From RGIG4608 sp045631445 (lineage in GTDB: Bacteria > Bacillota > Clostridia > Oscillospirales > CAG-272): DNA of 64,000 nt. The position numbers and the translations under genes are program-made. Of the stretch, positions 1 to 6,591 are shown piece by piece. The notes beneath the pieces were generated by a model that was not told where the DNA came from, searched no databases, and saw only the letters and a list, made by a program, of their open reading frames with translations. The stretch's first letter is position 1. Each line of letters opens with the position of its first letter. The DNA lies in contig JAZQUS010000067.1 of NCBI GenBank assembly GCA_045631445.1, forward strand, positions 33,614 through 97,613, given 5' to 3'.

Positions 1-645
1 CACGGATTTTGCAGAAGTGAAGAATTTGAGCTGACAGAAGCAAAAAATGATAATATTACCTTTGTTCTTCGTGCAAACGAGAGAACCAAGGCAGTTTATC
101 CCTATAATTTCGAGTTTTTTGTGAAATACGCGCTCATTGAAAACGGATATGAGGTTTCATATACCATAAAAAACACAAGTGAAAAGGAAATCCCTCTCGC
201 GTGTGGTGGACACGAGTCCTTCGCACTTGATAATGAAGTAGAAAACTACTATGTTGAATTTGAAAAGGAAGAACATTTTGACTTTCTTATTCATAATTCA
301 GGTGGTATGCTCACAGGTGAGAAAATAAATCACGGAGCGGGTAAAATTTTGCCTCTCGAAAAGGATTTTACTGATAATAGCGCAACTGTTATTCTCGGCA
401 ATATCAATTCAAGAAAAGCAACACTTAAAGATAAGAAAACCGATGAAAAGGTGGTTGAAATCACATTCGACGGCTTTTCAAATCTTCTTTTGTGGCATCC
501 ACACGGCTCAAAAATGCTTTGCATTGAGCCTTGGCAGTGCTTACCCTCATACGTTGATGAAATCAAAGAATTCAAAGAAAGAGATGGCGTAGTAATTCTT
601 GAAAAGGGCGAGCAAATCACCTTTACAAGAGCAATCAAATACTAA
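1..645 (+). CDS. Aldose 1-epimerase family protein (5' end outside window)
   Basis: The reading frame is already open at base 1, so the N-terminus lies upstream of the window. The visible part begins with HGF, matching the catalytic-His region of galactose mutarotase-type epimerases, and continues through GGHESFAL and WHPHGSKMLCIEPW, typical of the LacX/YeaD-like branch. Such enzymes interconvert alpha and beta anomers of aldoses, or hexose-6-phosphates in the YeaD branch, in the cytosol. It ends 14 bases before manA, so the two probably form a sugar-metabolism operon. The family is clear; the exact sugar is not. Confidence 0.85.
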   Translation, partial: HGFCRSEEFELTEAKNDNITFVLRANERTKAVYPYNFEFFVKYALIENGYEVSYTIKNTSEKEIPLACGGHESFALDNEVENYYVEFEKEEHFDFLIHNSGGMLTGEKINHGAGKILPLEKDFTDNSATVILGNINSRKATLKDKKTDEKVVEITFDGFSNLLLWHPHGSKMLCIEPWQCLPSYVDEIKEFKERDGVVILEKGEQITFTRAIKY

Positions 646-658
646 TAAAAGGATTATT

Positions 659-1690
659 ATGAATATAGTTAAGCTTATACCCGCCTATAAAAGCATTATT
701 TGGGGCGGAAATAAACTCAAAACTGAATATGGCAAGGATACCGACCTTTCTCCATTGGCAGAAACTTGGGAGCTTGCATTCCACAAAGACGGCAAAAGTA
801 TGCTCGAAGACGGCAGAGCACTTTGTGATGTTGTAACTGAAGAGGAGCTTGGTGAAAATTGCCGTGGCTTTGATTTCTTTCCCGTGCTTGTTAAATTTAT
901 TGATGCTCAGGATAAGCTTTCCGTTCAGGTGCATCCTGCCGATGAATATGCCTTAAAGCACGAAAATTCACTCGGCAAAACTGAAATGTGGTACATCGTT
1001 GATGCGGACGAGGGCGCAGGAATTTATCTTGGCTTTAAGCAGGATATTACAAAGGAGCAGTTCGTTCGAGCAATCGAGGAGAAAACTCTTACCGATTATC
1101 TTAAATTTATCCCTGTTAAAAAGGGAGAGAGCTATTTTATCCCTTCGGGTACTATTCACGCGATTTGCTCGGGTTGTCTTATTTGTGAAATTCAGCAAAA
1201 TAGCAACATTACATACCGCGTTTACGATTATGGCAGACGCGATAAAAACGGAAACGAGCGCGAGCTCCACGTTCAAAAAGCTATTGATGTTACAAATCTC
1301 TCCGCACTTGAACCAAAGGAATTGAACATTCAGGTTAAGGACGGAGTTTTGAAGGGAATCAATAAGTTCTTTACCGCAACCTACGTTGACATAAACGGTG
1401 AAAAGGCGTTTGCGGAAGATAAAAACTCATTCCGTTGCTTCACTTGTCTTGAGGGTGATGGAATGATAGGGGATATGCCTATTAAAAAGGGAGAGTCCGT
1501 TTTCGTTCCTGCAACCTTTGATGATTTTGTTGTGAGAGGAAATTTCACGGCAATAATGACCACAATTCGCAAGTACTATTTGAAAAATGGTAAAATCGAA
1601 AATGACCTCGGTGAAATAATCGCGGAGGGCAACGATGAAAAAGAATTGCTCAATAGATGCGGCTTAACTGTGGCAGATATTGAAAAATAA
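659..1690 (+). CDS. manA: Mannose-6-phosphate isomerase, class I
   Basis: Interconverts mannose-6-phosphate and fructose-6-phosphate using a bound zinc ion. The start is the ATG at 659 behind AAAAGG, giving 343 residues, normal for the short Firmicutes form. Zinc ligands of the cupin-type site are visible: QVHP at 90-93, E109 in GKTEMWY and H167 in IPSGTIHA. The active-site arginine region YRVYDYGRRD starts near 186. It follows the epimerase gene directly and is closed by a strong terminator, so it is the last gene of its operon. Confidence 0.95.
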   Translation: MNIVKLIPAYKSIIWGGNKLKTEYGKDTDLSPLAETWELAFHKDGKSMLEDGRALCDVVTEEELGENCRGFDFFPVLVKFIDAQDKLSVQVHPADEYALKHENSLGKTEMWYIVDADEGAGIYLGFKQDITKEQFVRAIEEKTLTDYLKFIPVKKGESYFIPSGTIHAICSGCLICEIQQNSNITYRVYDYGRRDKNGNERELHVQKAIDVTNLSALEPKELNIQVKDGVLKGINKFFTATYVDINGEKAFAEDKNSFRCFTCLEGDGMIGDMPIKKGESVFVPATFDDFVVRGNFTAIMTTIRKYYLKNGKIENDLGEIIAEGNDEKELLNRCGLTVADIEK

Positions 1691-1693
1691 CTA

Positions 1694-1724
1694 AAGCACC
1701 AAGCAAAACGCTTGGTGCTTTTTT
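1694..1724 (+). terminator. Intrinsic terminator after manA
   Basis: A perfect 11-bp stem (AAGCACCAAGC / GCTTGGTGCTT) with a 5-base loop is followed by a T run. It ends the epimerase-manA unit. Confidence 0.95.
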
Positions 1725-1738
1725 GTGGGTAAATTTAT

Positions 1739-1760
1739 GCCTTCCCATTGAGGGGAAGGC
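1739..1760. repeat. Short dispersed hairpin repeat
   Basis: A palindrome with arms GCCTTCCC and GGGGAAGGC. The same 5' core GCCTTCCCATTGAGGGG recurs at 5361 and at 49592, each time in non-coding DNA, so it is a dispersed repeat module. No coding sequence is associated with it. Confidence 0.75.
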
Positions 1761-1843
1761 TTAGATAACCCCCAATTTATCTCTACAAACTCGGTAGGTG
1801 AGCCACTCCGTGCACCCGCTAAAAACTAAATTGCGAAAATCTA

Positions 1844-1873
1844 TTGACAAAGCTTGACAAAATGTGCTACAAT
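1844..1873 (+). promoter_or_regulatory. SigA-type promoter for the leader/repeat-protein gene
   Basis: TTGACA (1844-1849), an 18-base spacer ending in TGTGC, and TACAAT (1868-1873). Transcription should start near 1880, which is the first base of the long inverted repeat, so the RNA would begin with the fold-back. Confidence 0.8.
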
Positions 1874-1879
1874 GGATAT

Positions 1880-2043
1880 GCCAAACTAAGTTAATATTAT
1901 TTGTGATAAAAGGGTGTATTTTATTTTATGGGATAACTATACCTGTTTTTAAGTGTCTATATTAATATTATTGAATTTGATAAAATGCAAATTCCATTAA
2001 TGTTAATATGGACTAACACCCTATCACATTAACTTAGTTTGGC
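1880..2043 (+). ncRNA. Long fold-back leader RNA or small hairpin element
   Basis: Outer arms pair GCCAAACTAAGTTAAT (from 1880) with ATTAACTTAGTTTGGC (ending 2043), extended by GTGAT/ATCAC and AGGGTGT/ACACCCT. A second, inner helix pairs 1955-1978 with 1989-2013 and contains several G-U wobbles. It starts at the predicted transcription start. It could be a structured leader RNA or a small fold-back mobile element; I do not recognise a known RNA family. Confidence 0.6.
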
Positions 2044-2103
2044 GACTATCGGAGTTTGCGTTTTTGTGCGGTTACTTCGGTAGCCGCACTTTTTGTTTTT
2101 TTT
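2042..2103 (+). promoter_or_regulatory. Putative transcription attenuator before the repeat-protein gene
   Basis: An intrinsic terminator, stem 2066-2075 / 2080-2089 with a TTCG loop and a T-rich tail (2090-2103), ends one base before the SD region of the next gene. Upstream bases 2042-2053 can instead pair with 2076-2087 (11 of 12 positions, two of them wobbles), which would break the terminator. That is the geometry of a terminator/antiterminator switch. The signal sensed is unknown. Confidence 0.6.
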
Positions 2104-2121
2104 AGAAAGGAGAAAAGGATT

Positions 2122-3105
2122 ATGAACAAAAAAGTGTTAATTGGTATTATAGCAGCGGTTGTTGCTATAGGTGCAGTTGTTGGAGGTGTGTTCTTGTTCA
2201 AGCACGAGCACGTTGAAGCGGTTGATGTGGCAGTAGCACCCACTTGCGAAGAAACAGGTCTTACAGAAGGTAAGCACTGCTCGGATTGTGGCGAGGTTTT
2301 GGTGGCGCAAGAGGTAGTGGCTGCTACAGGTCATACCGAAGTTGTTGATGCGGCAGTAGCTCCTACTTGCGAAGAAACGGGACTCACAGAGGGCAAGCAT
2401 TGTTCGGCATGTAACAAAGTACTTGTAGCGCAGAAGACGGTAGCTGCGCTTGGACACAAGGAAGTAGTTGACAAGGCAGTTGCAGCAACCTGTGAGAAGA
2501 CAGGACTTACAGAAGGCAAGCATTGTTCGGCATGTAACAAAGTACTTGTAGCGCAGAAGACGGTAGCTGCGCTTGGACACAAGGAAGTAGTTGACAAGGC
2601 AGTTGCAGCAACCTGTGAGAAGACAGGACTTACGGAAGGCAAGCATTGTTCGGTATGTAACAAAGTACTTGTAGCACAGGAAACAGTAGAGGCTACGGGA
2701 CATGACTATGATGTTGAAAGCTTAGAAAATGAGGGTAAAGTAGGAAGCAAGGTTACATATAAGTGTAACAATTGCGAAGACACATATGATGATGTTATTG
2801 ATGAAATCAAAATATCGGTACGCAACACAAGTACATCATCTGCTACAATGAATGGATATGGTTCGTGGACTAAATATTATTCTGCTAATGCTTCAGGCGG
2901 ATATGGTAAATTAAAGTATAAATTTGAAGTATATGTGAGTAAGACATCCAAAAATCCAGTTTCAAATTTGACGGAAGATTTCTCATCTAAAAATTCTTAT
3001 GGTATATCCTATAGAGGTTACGAGAATTATATTAGCGGTTGGATTTTGAGAGTAACTGTTAAGGATGAAGCAGGAAACGAATGTGTATACGACTATGAGT
3101 TCTAA
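2122..3105 (+). CDS. Membrane-anchored protein with 41-residue Cys repeats
   Basis: A 327-residue protein starting at the ATG at 2122 behind GAAAGGAG. Residues about 5-27 form an N-terminal membrane anchor without a lipobox. Four repeats of about 41 residues follow (roughly 30-195), each with TCEETGLTEGKHCS-type motifs and a CxxC-like pair (CSDC, CSAC, CSVC), then a fifth Cys pair (CNNC). The last 110 residues are a Ser/Tyr-rich beta-type domain of unknown function. Such repeats are common in surface proteins of gut Clostridia. Metal binding by the Cys pairs is only an inference. Confidence 0.8.
   Translation: MNKKVLIGIIAAVVAIGAVVGGVFLFKHEHVEAVDVAVAPTCEETGLTEGKHCSDCGEVLVAQEVVAATGHTEVVDAAVAPTCEETGLTEGKHCSACNKVLVAQKTVAALGHKEVVDKAVAATCEKTGLTEGKHCSACNKVLVAQKTVAALGHKEVVDKAVAATCEKTGLTEGKHCSVCNKVLVAQETVEATGHDYDVESLENEGKVGSKVTYKCNNCEDTYDDVIDEIKISVRNTSTSSATMNGYGSWTKYYSANASGGYGKLKYKFEVYVSKTSKNPVSNLTEDFSSKNSYGISYRGYENYISGWILRVTVKDEAGNECVYDYEF
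2401..2685 (+). repeat. Tandem 123-bp DNA repeat inside the Cys-repeat gene
   Basis: Bases 2401-2523 and 2524-2646 differ at a single position, and a third, partial unit follows. The period is 123 bp, or 41 codons. Such near-identity points to a recent in-frame duplication, so repeat number may vary between strains. Confidence 0.9.
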
Positions 3106-3120
3106 TTAGTTGTATATAAA

Positions 3121-3145
3121 AAGGGCTATCTTTTTGATAGCCCTT
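3121..3145. terminator. Bidirectional terminator between convergent genes
   Basis: The stem AAGGGCTATC / GATAGCCCTT with a TTTTT loop lies between the Cys-repeat gene and thrS. The minus-strand transcript runs into a T run after it, and the plus strand into ATTTCTT. Confidence 0.85.
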
Positions 3146-3158
3146 ATTTCTTATCAAA

Positions 3159-5096
3159 TTATCTAACCTTATCCGCAATTTCCTTTGCGATCTTCAAGAT
3201 GAATTCGTCGGCGGTCATTGTGCCGATGTCGCCGTCCTTACGAGAACGAACTGCAACTGTGCCTGCTTCAAGCTCCTTACCGCCCACAACGAGCATATAG
3301 GGAACCTTTTCCTGCTGTGCATTTCTAATCTTATAGCCGATAGTTTCATTTCTTCTATCAACCTCGTTTCTTATGCCGAGAGCTGTGAGCTTGCGGGAGA
3401 GGTCGTCACAGTAAGCAATTTGAGCATCACCCATTGGAAGCATCTTAACCTGAACGGGAGCCATCCAAGTGGGAAGCGCACCTGCATACTTTTCAAGAAG
3501 GAGTGCAAGAGTTCTCTCATAGCAACCCATTGAAGTTCTATGAATGATATAGGGAGTTTTAAGAGTATTATCGGAGTCAACGTATTCCATACCGAACTTT
3601 TTTGCAAGAAGCATATCAACCTGAATTGTAACGATTGTGTCTTCCTTACCGAAAACGTTCTTGCATTGAATGTCGAGCTTAGGACCGTAGAATGCCGCCT
3701 CGTCGATACCGATTACGTAGTTTTCACGACCGATATTAGCATCAAGAAGCTTTTCCATAATGGACTGAGCCTCATCCCATTGCTCGGGAGTACCTTCGTA
3801 CTTGTCCGTACGCTTGGGATCCCACTGTGAGAAACGGAATGTGCAGTCCTCAAGGAGACCGAGAGTTTCAAGGCAATAGAGAGCAAGGTCAAGACAACCC
3901 TTGAATTCCTCTTCAAGCTGTTCGGGACGGAGAACAAGGTGTCCTTCGGAAATTGTGAACTGACGAACGCGAATAAGACCGTGCATTTCACCGCTATCCT
4001 CGTTTCTAAAGAGGGTGGATGTTTCACCGAGGCGCATAGGAAGATCGCGGTAGGATCTCTTCTTGTTAAGATATACTTGATACTGGAATGGGCAAGTCAT
4101 GGGACGGAGCGCGAAGCATTCCTTTGTTTCGTCGTCGGGGTCGCCAAGAATGAACATACCGTCGCGGTAGTGATCCCAGTGACCGGAAATTCTATAAAGG
4201 TCGCGCTTTGCCATAAGAGGTGTCTTTGTGAGAAGGTAGCCACGTCTTTGTTCCTCGTCCTCAATCCATCTCTGGAGTGTCTGGATTACCTTTGAGCCCT
4301 TGGGAAGAAGGATGGGCAAGCCCTGACCGATAGAATCAACGGTTGTGAAGTATTCAAGCTCACGGCCAATCTTGTTGTGGTCGCGCTTTCTTGCTTCTTC
4401 AAGCATTGCTACATAAGTGTTCAATTCATCTTTAGAGGGGAAGGCAAAGCCATAAACTCTCTGAAGCATCTTGTTCTTTTGGTCGCCCTTCCAATAAGCG
4501 CCTGTGCACTGTGTGAGCTTAACTGCCTTTACAGCGCCTGTAGAGAAGAGGTGAGGACCTGCGCAAAGGTCTGTAAATTCGCCCTGTGTATAGAAGCTGA
4601 TAACTGCATCCTCGGGGAGCTCTTCAATAAGCTGAACCTTGTATGGCTCGTTCTTTTCAGTCATAAGCGCGATTGCTTCGGCTCGGGGAAGCTCACTTCT
4701 TGTAATAAGAAGATTTTCTTTAACGATTTTCTTCATCTCGCTTTCAAGCTTTGAAAGAATTTCGGGAGTGAAGGAAACCTCGGAATCAAAGTCATAGTAG
4801 AAGCCGTTCTCGATTGCAGGGCCGATTGTAAGCTTTGTTTCGGGATAAAGACGCTTAACTGCCTGCGCTAAGATGTGAGAAGCGGTGTGGTTGAAAACGT
4901 GCTTGCCGTCTGCATCCTTGAATGTAAGGAGTTCAACCTCTGCATCATTTTCAAGAAGATGGTTAAGGGCAACAACTTCGCCATTAACCTTTGCAGCAAT
5001 CACGCTGCGATCAATTTTCTCTGCAGAACGAGCCGCATCGTAAACAGTAATCGGCGCGTCAAAAGAGAGTTCAAGATCATAAAGTTTGATTTTCAT
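3159..5096 (-). CDS. thrS: Threonyl-tRNA synthetase
   Basis: Charges tRNA-Thr with threonine. The start is the ATG at 5096 behind GGAG, giving 645 residues with the usual order: TGS domain (about 1-60), editing domain with HTASH and CAGPHLF motifs, class II catalytic core (MTCPFQ, GETSTLFRNEDSGE, ending in RTSMG), and the anticodon-binding C-terminus with LVVGGKE. Its leader carries a threonine T-box about 400 bases upstream; repeat DNA fills the gap. Confidence 0.98.
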   Translation of the reverse strand: MKIKLYDLELSFDAPITVYDAARSAEKIDRSVIAAKVNGEVVALNHLLENDAEVELLTFKDADGKHVFNHTASHILAQAVKRLYPETKLTIGPAIENGFYYDFDSEVSFTPEILSKLESEMKKIVKENLLITRSELPRAEAIALMTEKNEPYKVQLIEELPEDAVISFYTQGEFTDLCAGPHLFSTGAVKAVKLTQCTGAYWKGDQKNKMLQRVYGFAFPSKDELNTYVAMLEEARKRDHNKIGRELEYFTTVDSIGQGLPILLPKGSKVIQTLQRWIEDEEQRRGYLLTKTPLMAKRDLYRISGHWDHYRDGMFILGDPDDETKECFALRPMTCPFQYQVYLNKKRSYRDLPMRLGETSTLFRNEDSGEMHGLIRVRQFTISEGHLVLRPEQLEEEFKGCLDLALYCLETLGLLEDCTFRFSQWDPKRTDKYEGTPEQWDEAQSIMEKLLDANIGRENYVIGIDEAAFYGPKLDIQCKNVFGKEDTIVTIQVDMLLAKKFGMEYVDSDNTLKTPYIIHRTSMGCYERTLALLLEKYAGALPTWMAPVQVKMLPMGDAQIAYCDDLSRKLTALGIRNEVDRRNETIGYKIRNAQQEKVPYMLVVGGKELEAGTVAVRSRKDGDIGTMTADEFILKIAKEIADKVR

Positions 5097-5492
5097 AATT
5101 TTATCTCCTAAATATATAGTTAGTTGTATCAAGAACTTCTTTTTCGAGAAAAAGAAGCAAAAAGCTTTTTTATCGCTTGGGTTTGTGCTGATTTGACGTA
5201 AATTTTCGATAATTCGTGGGCGAATTATCGGTTTTGAAACTTCGTCACACACTTACACGCAAGCGCGACGTGTGAGCCGAATCTTCAAAACTACGAAAAC
5301 CACTATTTACATAGTGTTTTTCTAAAATTTACTTTGTTTGTGCGTTGATATATTATTTCAGCCTTCCCATTGAGGGGCATAGGGGACGGAAAATGCCTTC
5401 GGCAATTTCATGGATGAGGGGAACGAAGTTTGTGTAAATTATCGTTCTCTTTTGTTCTTCAAGAATAATTTTTTATCTTTGTAATTATAAAC
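5097..5492. repeat. Repeat DNA separating the Thr T-box from thrS
   Basis: About 395 bases without a gene. 5361-5445 holds the GCCTTCCCATTGAGGGG ... GGATGAGGGGAACG module also found at 49592-49695. 5179-5194 (GGGTTTGTGCTGATTT) is identical to 18063-18078. A near-palindrome, CTTCTTTTTC/GAAAAAGAAG, lies at about 5136-5157. A composite insertion of dispersed modules in the thrS leader is the simplest reading. Confidence 0.65.
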
Positions 5493-5690
5493 AAAAAACA
5501 CCCCGAATGGCAAAAGCCATTCGGGGTGCGATAAACGAATTTACGCACGGTTCCACCCGAAGTTTTAACTTCAAAATGTATTCAACGTGACGCACGGGTG
5601 GTATTACAACTGCTCTCTTGAAGGATGTCACAGCAAATCATCCTCTCTCTGAACAAGAGGTGCAGAGGAACGTGTCCCTTGCATTTTAAT
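5493..5690 (-). promoter_or_regulatory. T-box riboswitch, threonine-specific, for thrS
   Basis: On the minus strand a distal stem with a GCTG (GNUG-type) loop precedes a candidate specifier ACC followed by A (plus bases 5600-5602), a Thr codon. The antiterminator holds TGGAACC within TTCGGG...CCCGAA. The terminator has arms ending 5528 and 5499 plus a T run at 5498-5493. The leader starts just after the MgsA-like gene's stop. Uncharged tRNA-Thr would permit read-through to thrS. Confidence 0.88.
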
Positions 5691-5693
5691 TTA

Positions 5694-6128
5694 TTAGATA
5701 AGACCGTTTCTCTTTCTATTATACTCTGAACGGGGATTATAAACCTCGCGCCAGTTAAGGTCACCGCGGTCAAGCGCCTGAACGAGAATTTCCGCAGTTG
5801 CGATATTAGTAGCAACGGGGATGTTGTGAAGGTCACACATTCTCATCATTTCGGCTTCTTCCTCATTATAAGCAGAGGATGAACGAGTGTCCTTAAAATT
5901 CAAGAGAAGATCTATTTCATTATAAGCAAGACGGGAAGTGATCTGTTGTTCACCACCGTGCTCACCGGTAAGCAATTTTTCAATCTTAAGACCTGTAGCG
6001 TCGGATATATATTTCGCAGTAATGCTTGTTGCACAAAGGTTGTGCTTACTGAGAATTCCGCAATAAGCAATACAGAATTGTGTCATAAGTTCTTTTTTCA
6101 TGTCGTGAGCTATAATTGCAATTTCCAT
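5694..6128 (-). CDS. Methylglyoxal-synthase-like protein lacking the active-site motifs
   Basis: 144 residues with the MGS-domain fold: IAIIAHDMKK at the start, ILSKHNLCAT, and HNIPVATNIATAEILV near the end. In true MgsA the phosphate loop is TGTTG, followed by GGDQQ, FFxDPL and PHxPD. Here these read TSITAK, GGEQQ, NFKDTR and SAYNEEE, so the catalytic Asp and His positions appear lost. It may be a non-catalytic paralogue, perhaps a phosphate-ligand sensor. It has its own promoter and is followed at once by the thrS T-box. Confidence 0.75.
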   Translation of the reverse strand: MEIAIIAHDMKKELMTQFCIAYCGILSKHNLCATSITAKYISDATGLKIEKLLTGEHGGEQQITSRLAYNEIDLLLNFKDTRSSSAYNEEEAEMMRMCDLHNIPVATNIATAEILVQALDRGDLNWREVYNPRSEYNRKRNGLI

Positions 6129-6205
6129 CTTAAATCCTTTCTGTATATAAACGACTAAAATAACAAATTAACGAACGAATAAAAATTTACACAATTTACG
6201 AAGTC

Positions 6206-6234
6206 ATTATATCATATTAAATAAAAGTTGTCAA
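6206..6234 (-). promoter_or_regulatory. Promoter of the MgsA-like gene
   Basis: On the minus strand TTGACA (6234-6229), a 17-base spacer ending in TGA, and TATAAT (6211-6206). The untranslated leader is about 70 bases. No better promoter was seen ahead of the Thr T-box, so thrS may partly depend on this one. Confidence 0.85.
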
Positions 6235-6240
6235 TAATTT

Positions 6241-6537
6241 TTACATTTTCTCATTCAAAAAATATCCATTTTTTGCAATATTTTTTATCAAAATGCGGTT
6301 TCCAATAACTTTTGCCTTGGAATTTATGCTTGAAATGTGATAAACAATGTTTTCTTTGCTGCAATCAAGCTCGCTAAGTAGTGCAATTTGCTCGGCAGAT
6401 ATTGGCTTTTTTGGTTTTTTTATAAGTACTTGTAATATTTTATATTCGCTTTTAGTGAGCTTTAGACGGTAGCCGAGATATATAAATACTTCTTCTTCAA
6501 TAAGGAGATATAAATGTTTATATTGTAGAAAATTCAT
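6241..6537 (-). CDS. Orphan winged-helix DNA-binding protein
   Basis: 98 residues from the ATG at 6537; a TTG at 6555 would add six residues but lies in a hairpin. The sequence YRLKLTKSEYKILQVLIKKP, a following helix-turn-helix and the ending AKNGYFLNE resemble the C-terminal effector domain of OmpR/PhoB-type regulators. There is no receiver domain. It lies 54 bases downstream of valS on the same strand and may be expressed by read-through. Target genes are unknown. Confidence 0.6.
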   Translation of the reverse strand: MNFLQYKHLYLLIEEEVFIYLGYRLKLTKSEYKILQVLIKKPKKPISAEQIALLSELDCSKENIVYHISSINSKAKVIGNRILIKNIAKNGYFLNEKM

Positions 6538-6553
6538 AATGTTATATAAATTC

Positions 6554-6579
6554 AATCCAAGCCCTGATGAGCTTGGATT
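6554..6579 (-). terminator. Hairpin after valS
   Basis: A perfect 9-bp stem (AATCCAAGC / GCTTGGATT) with an 8-base loop, followed on the minus strand only by GAATTTATA. It is a weak terminator at best, so transcription may continue into the winged-helix gene. Confidence 0.55.
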
Positions 6580-6591
6580 GATATGATGTGT

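Noticed and set aside
2401..2685. CRISPR-like direct repeats
   Set aside because: The units are 123 bp with no spacers and are in frame inside a protein gene, so they are coding tandem repeats.
2137..2703. Long antisense open frames opposite the Cys-repeat gene
   Set aside because: They mirror the repeats of the sense gene, lack an SD and have no family resemblance.
5582..5836. 84-residue minus-strand frame over the Thr T-box
   Set aside because: It overlaps the T-box and the end of the MgsA-like gene in another frame.
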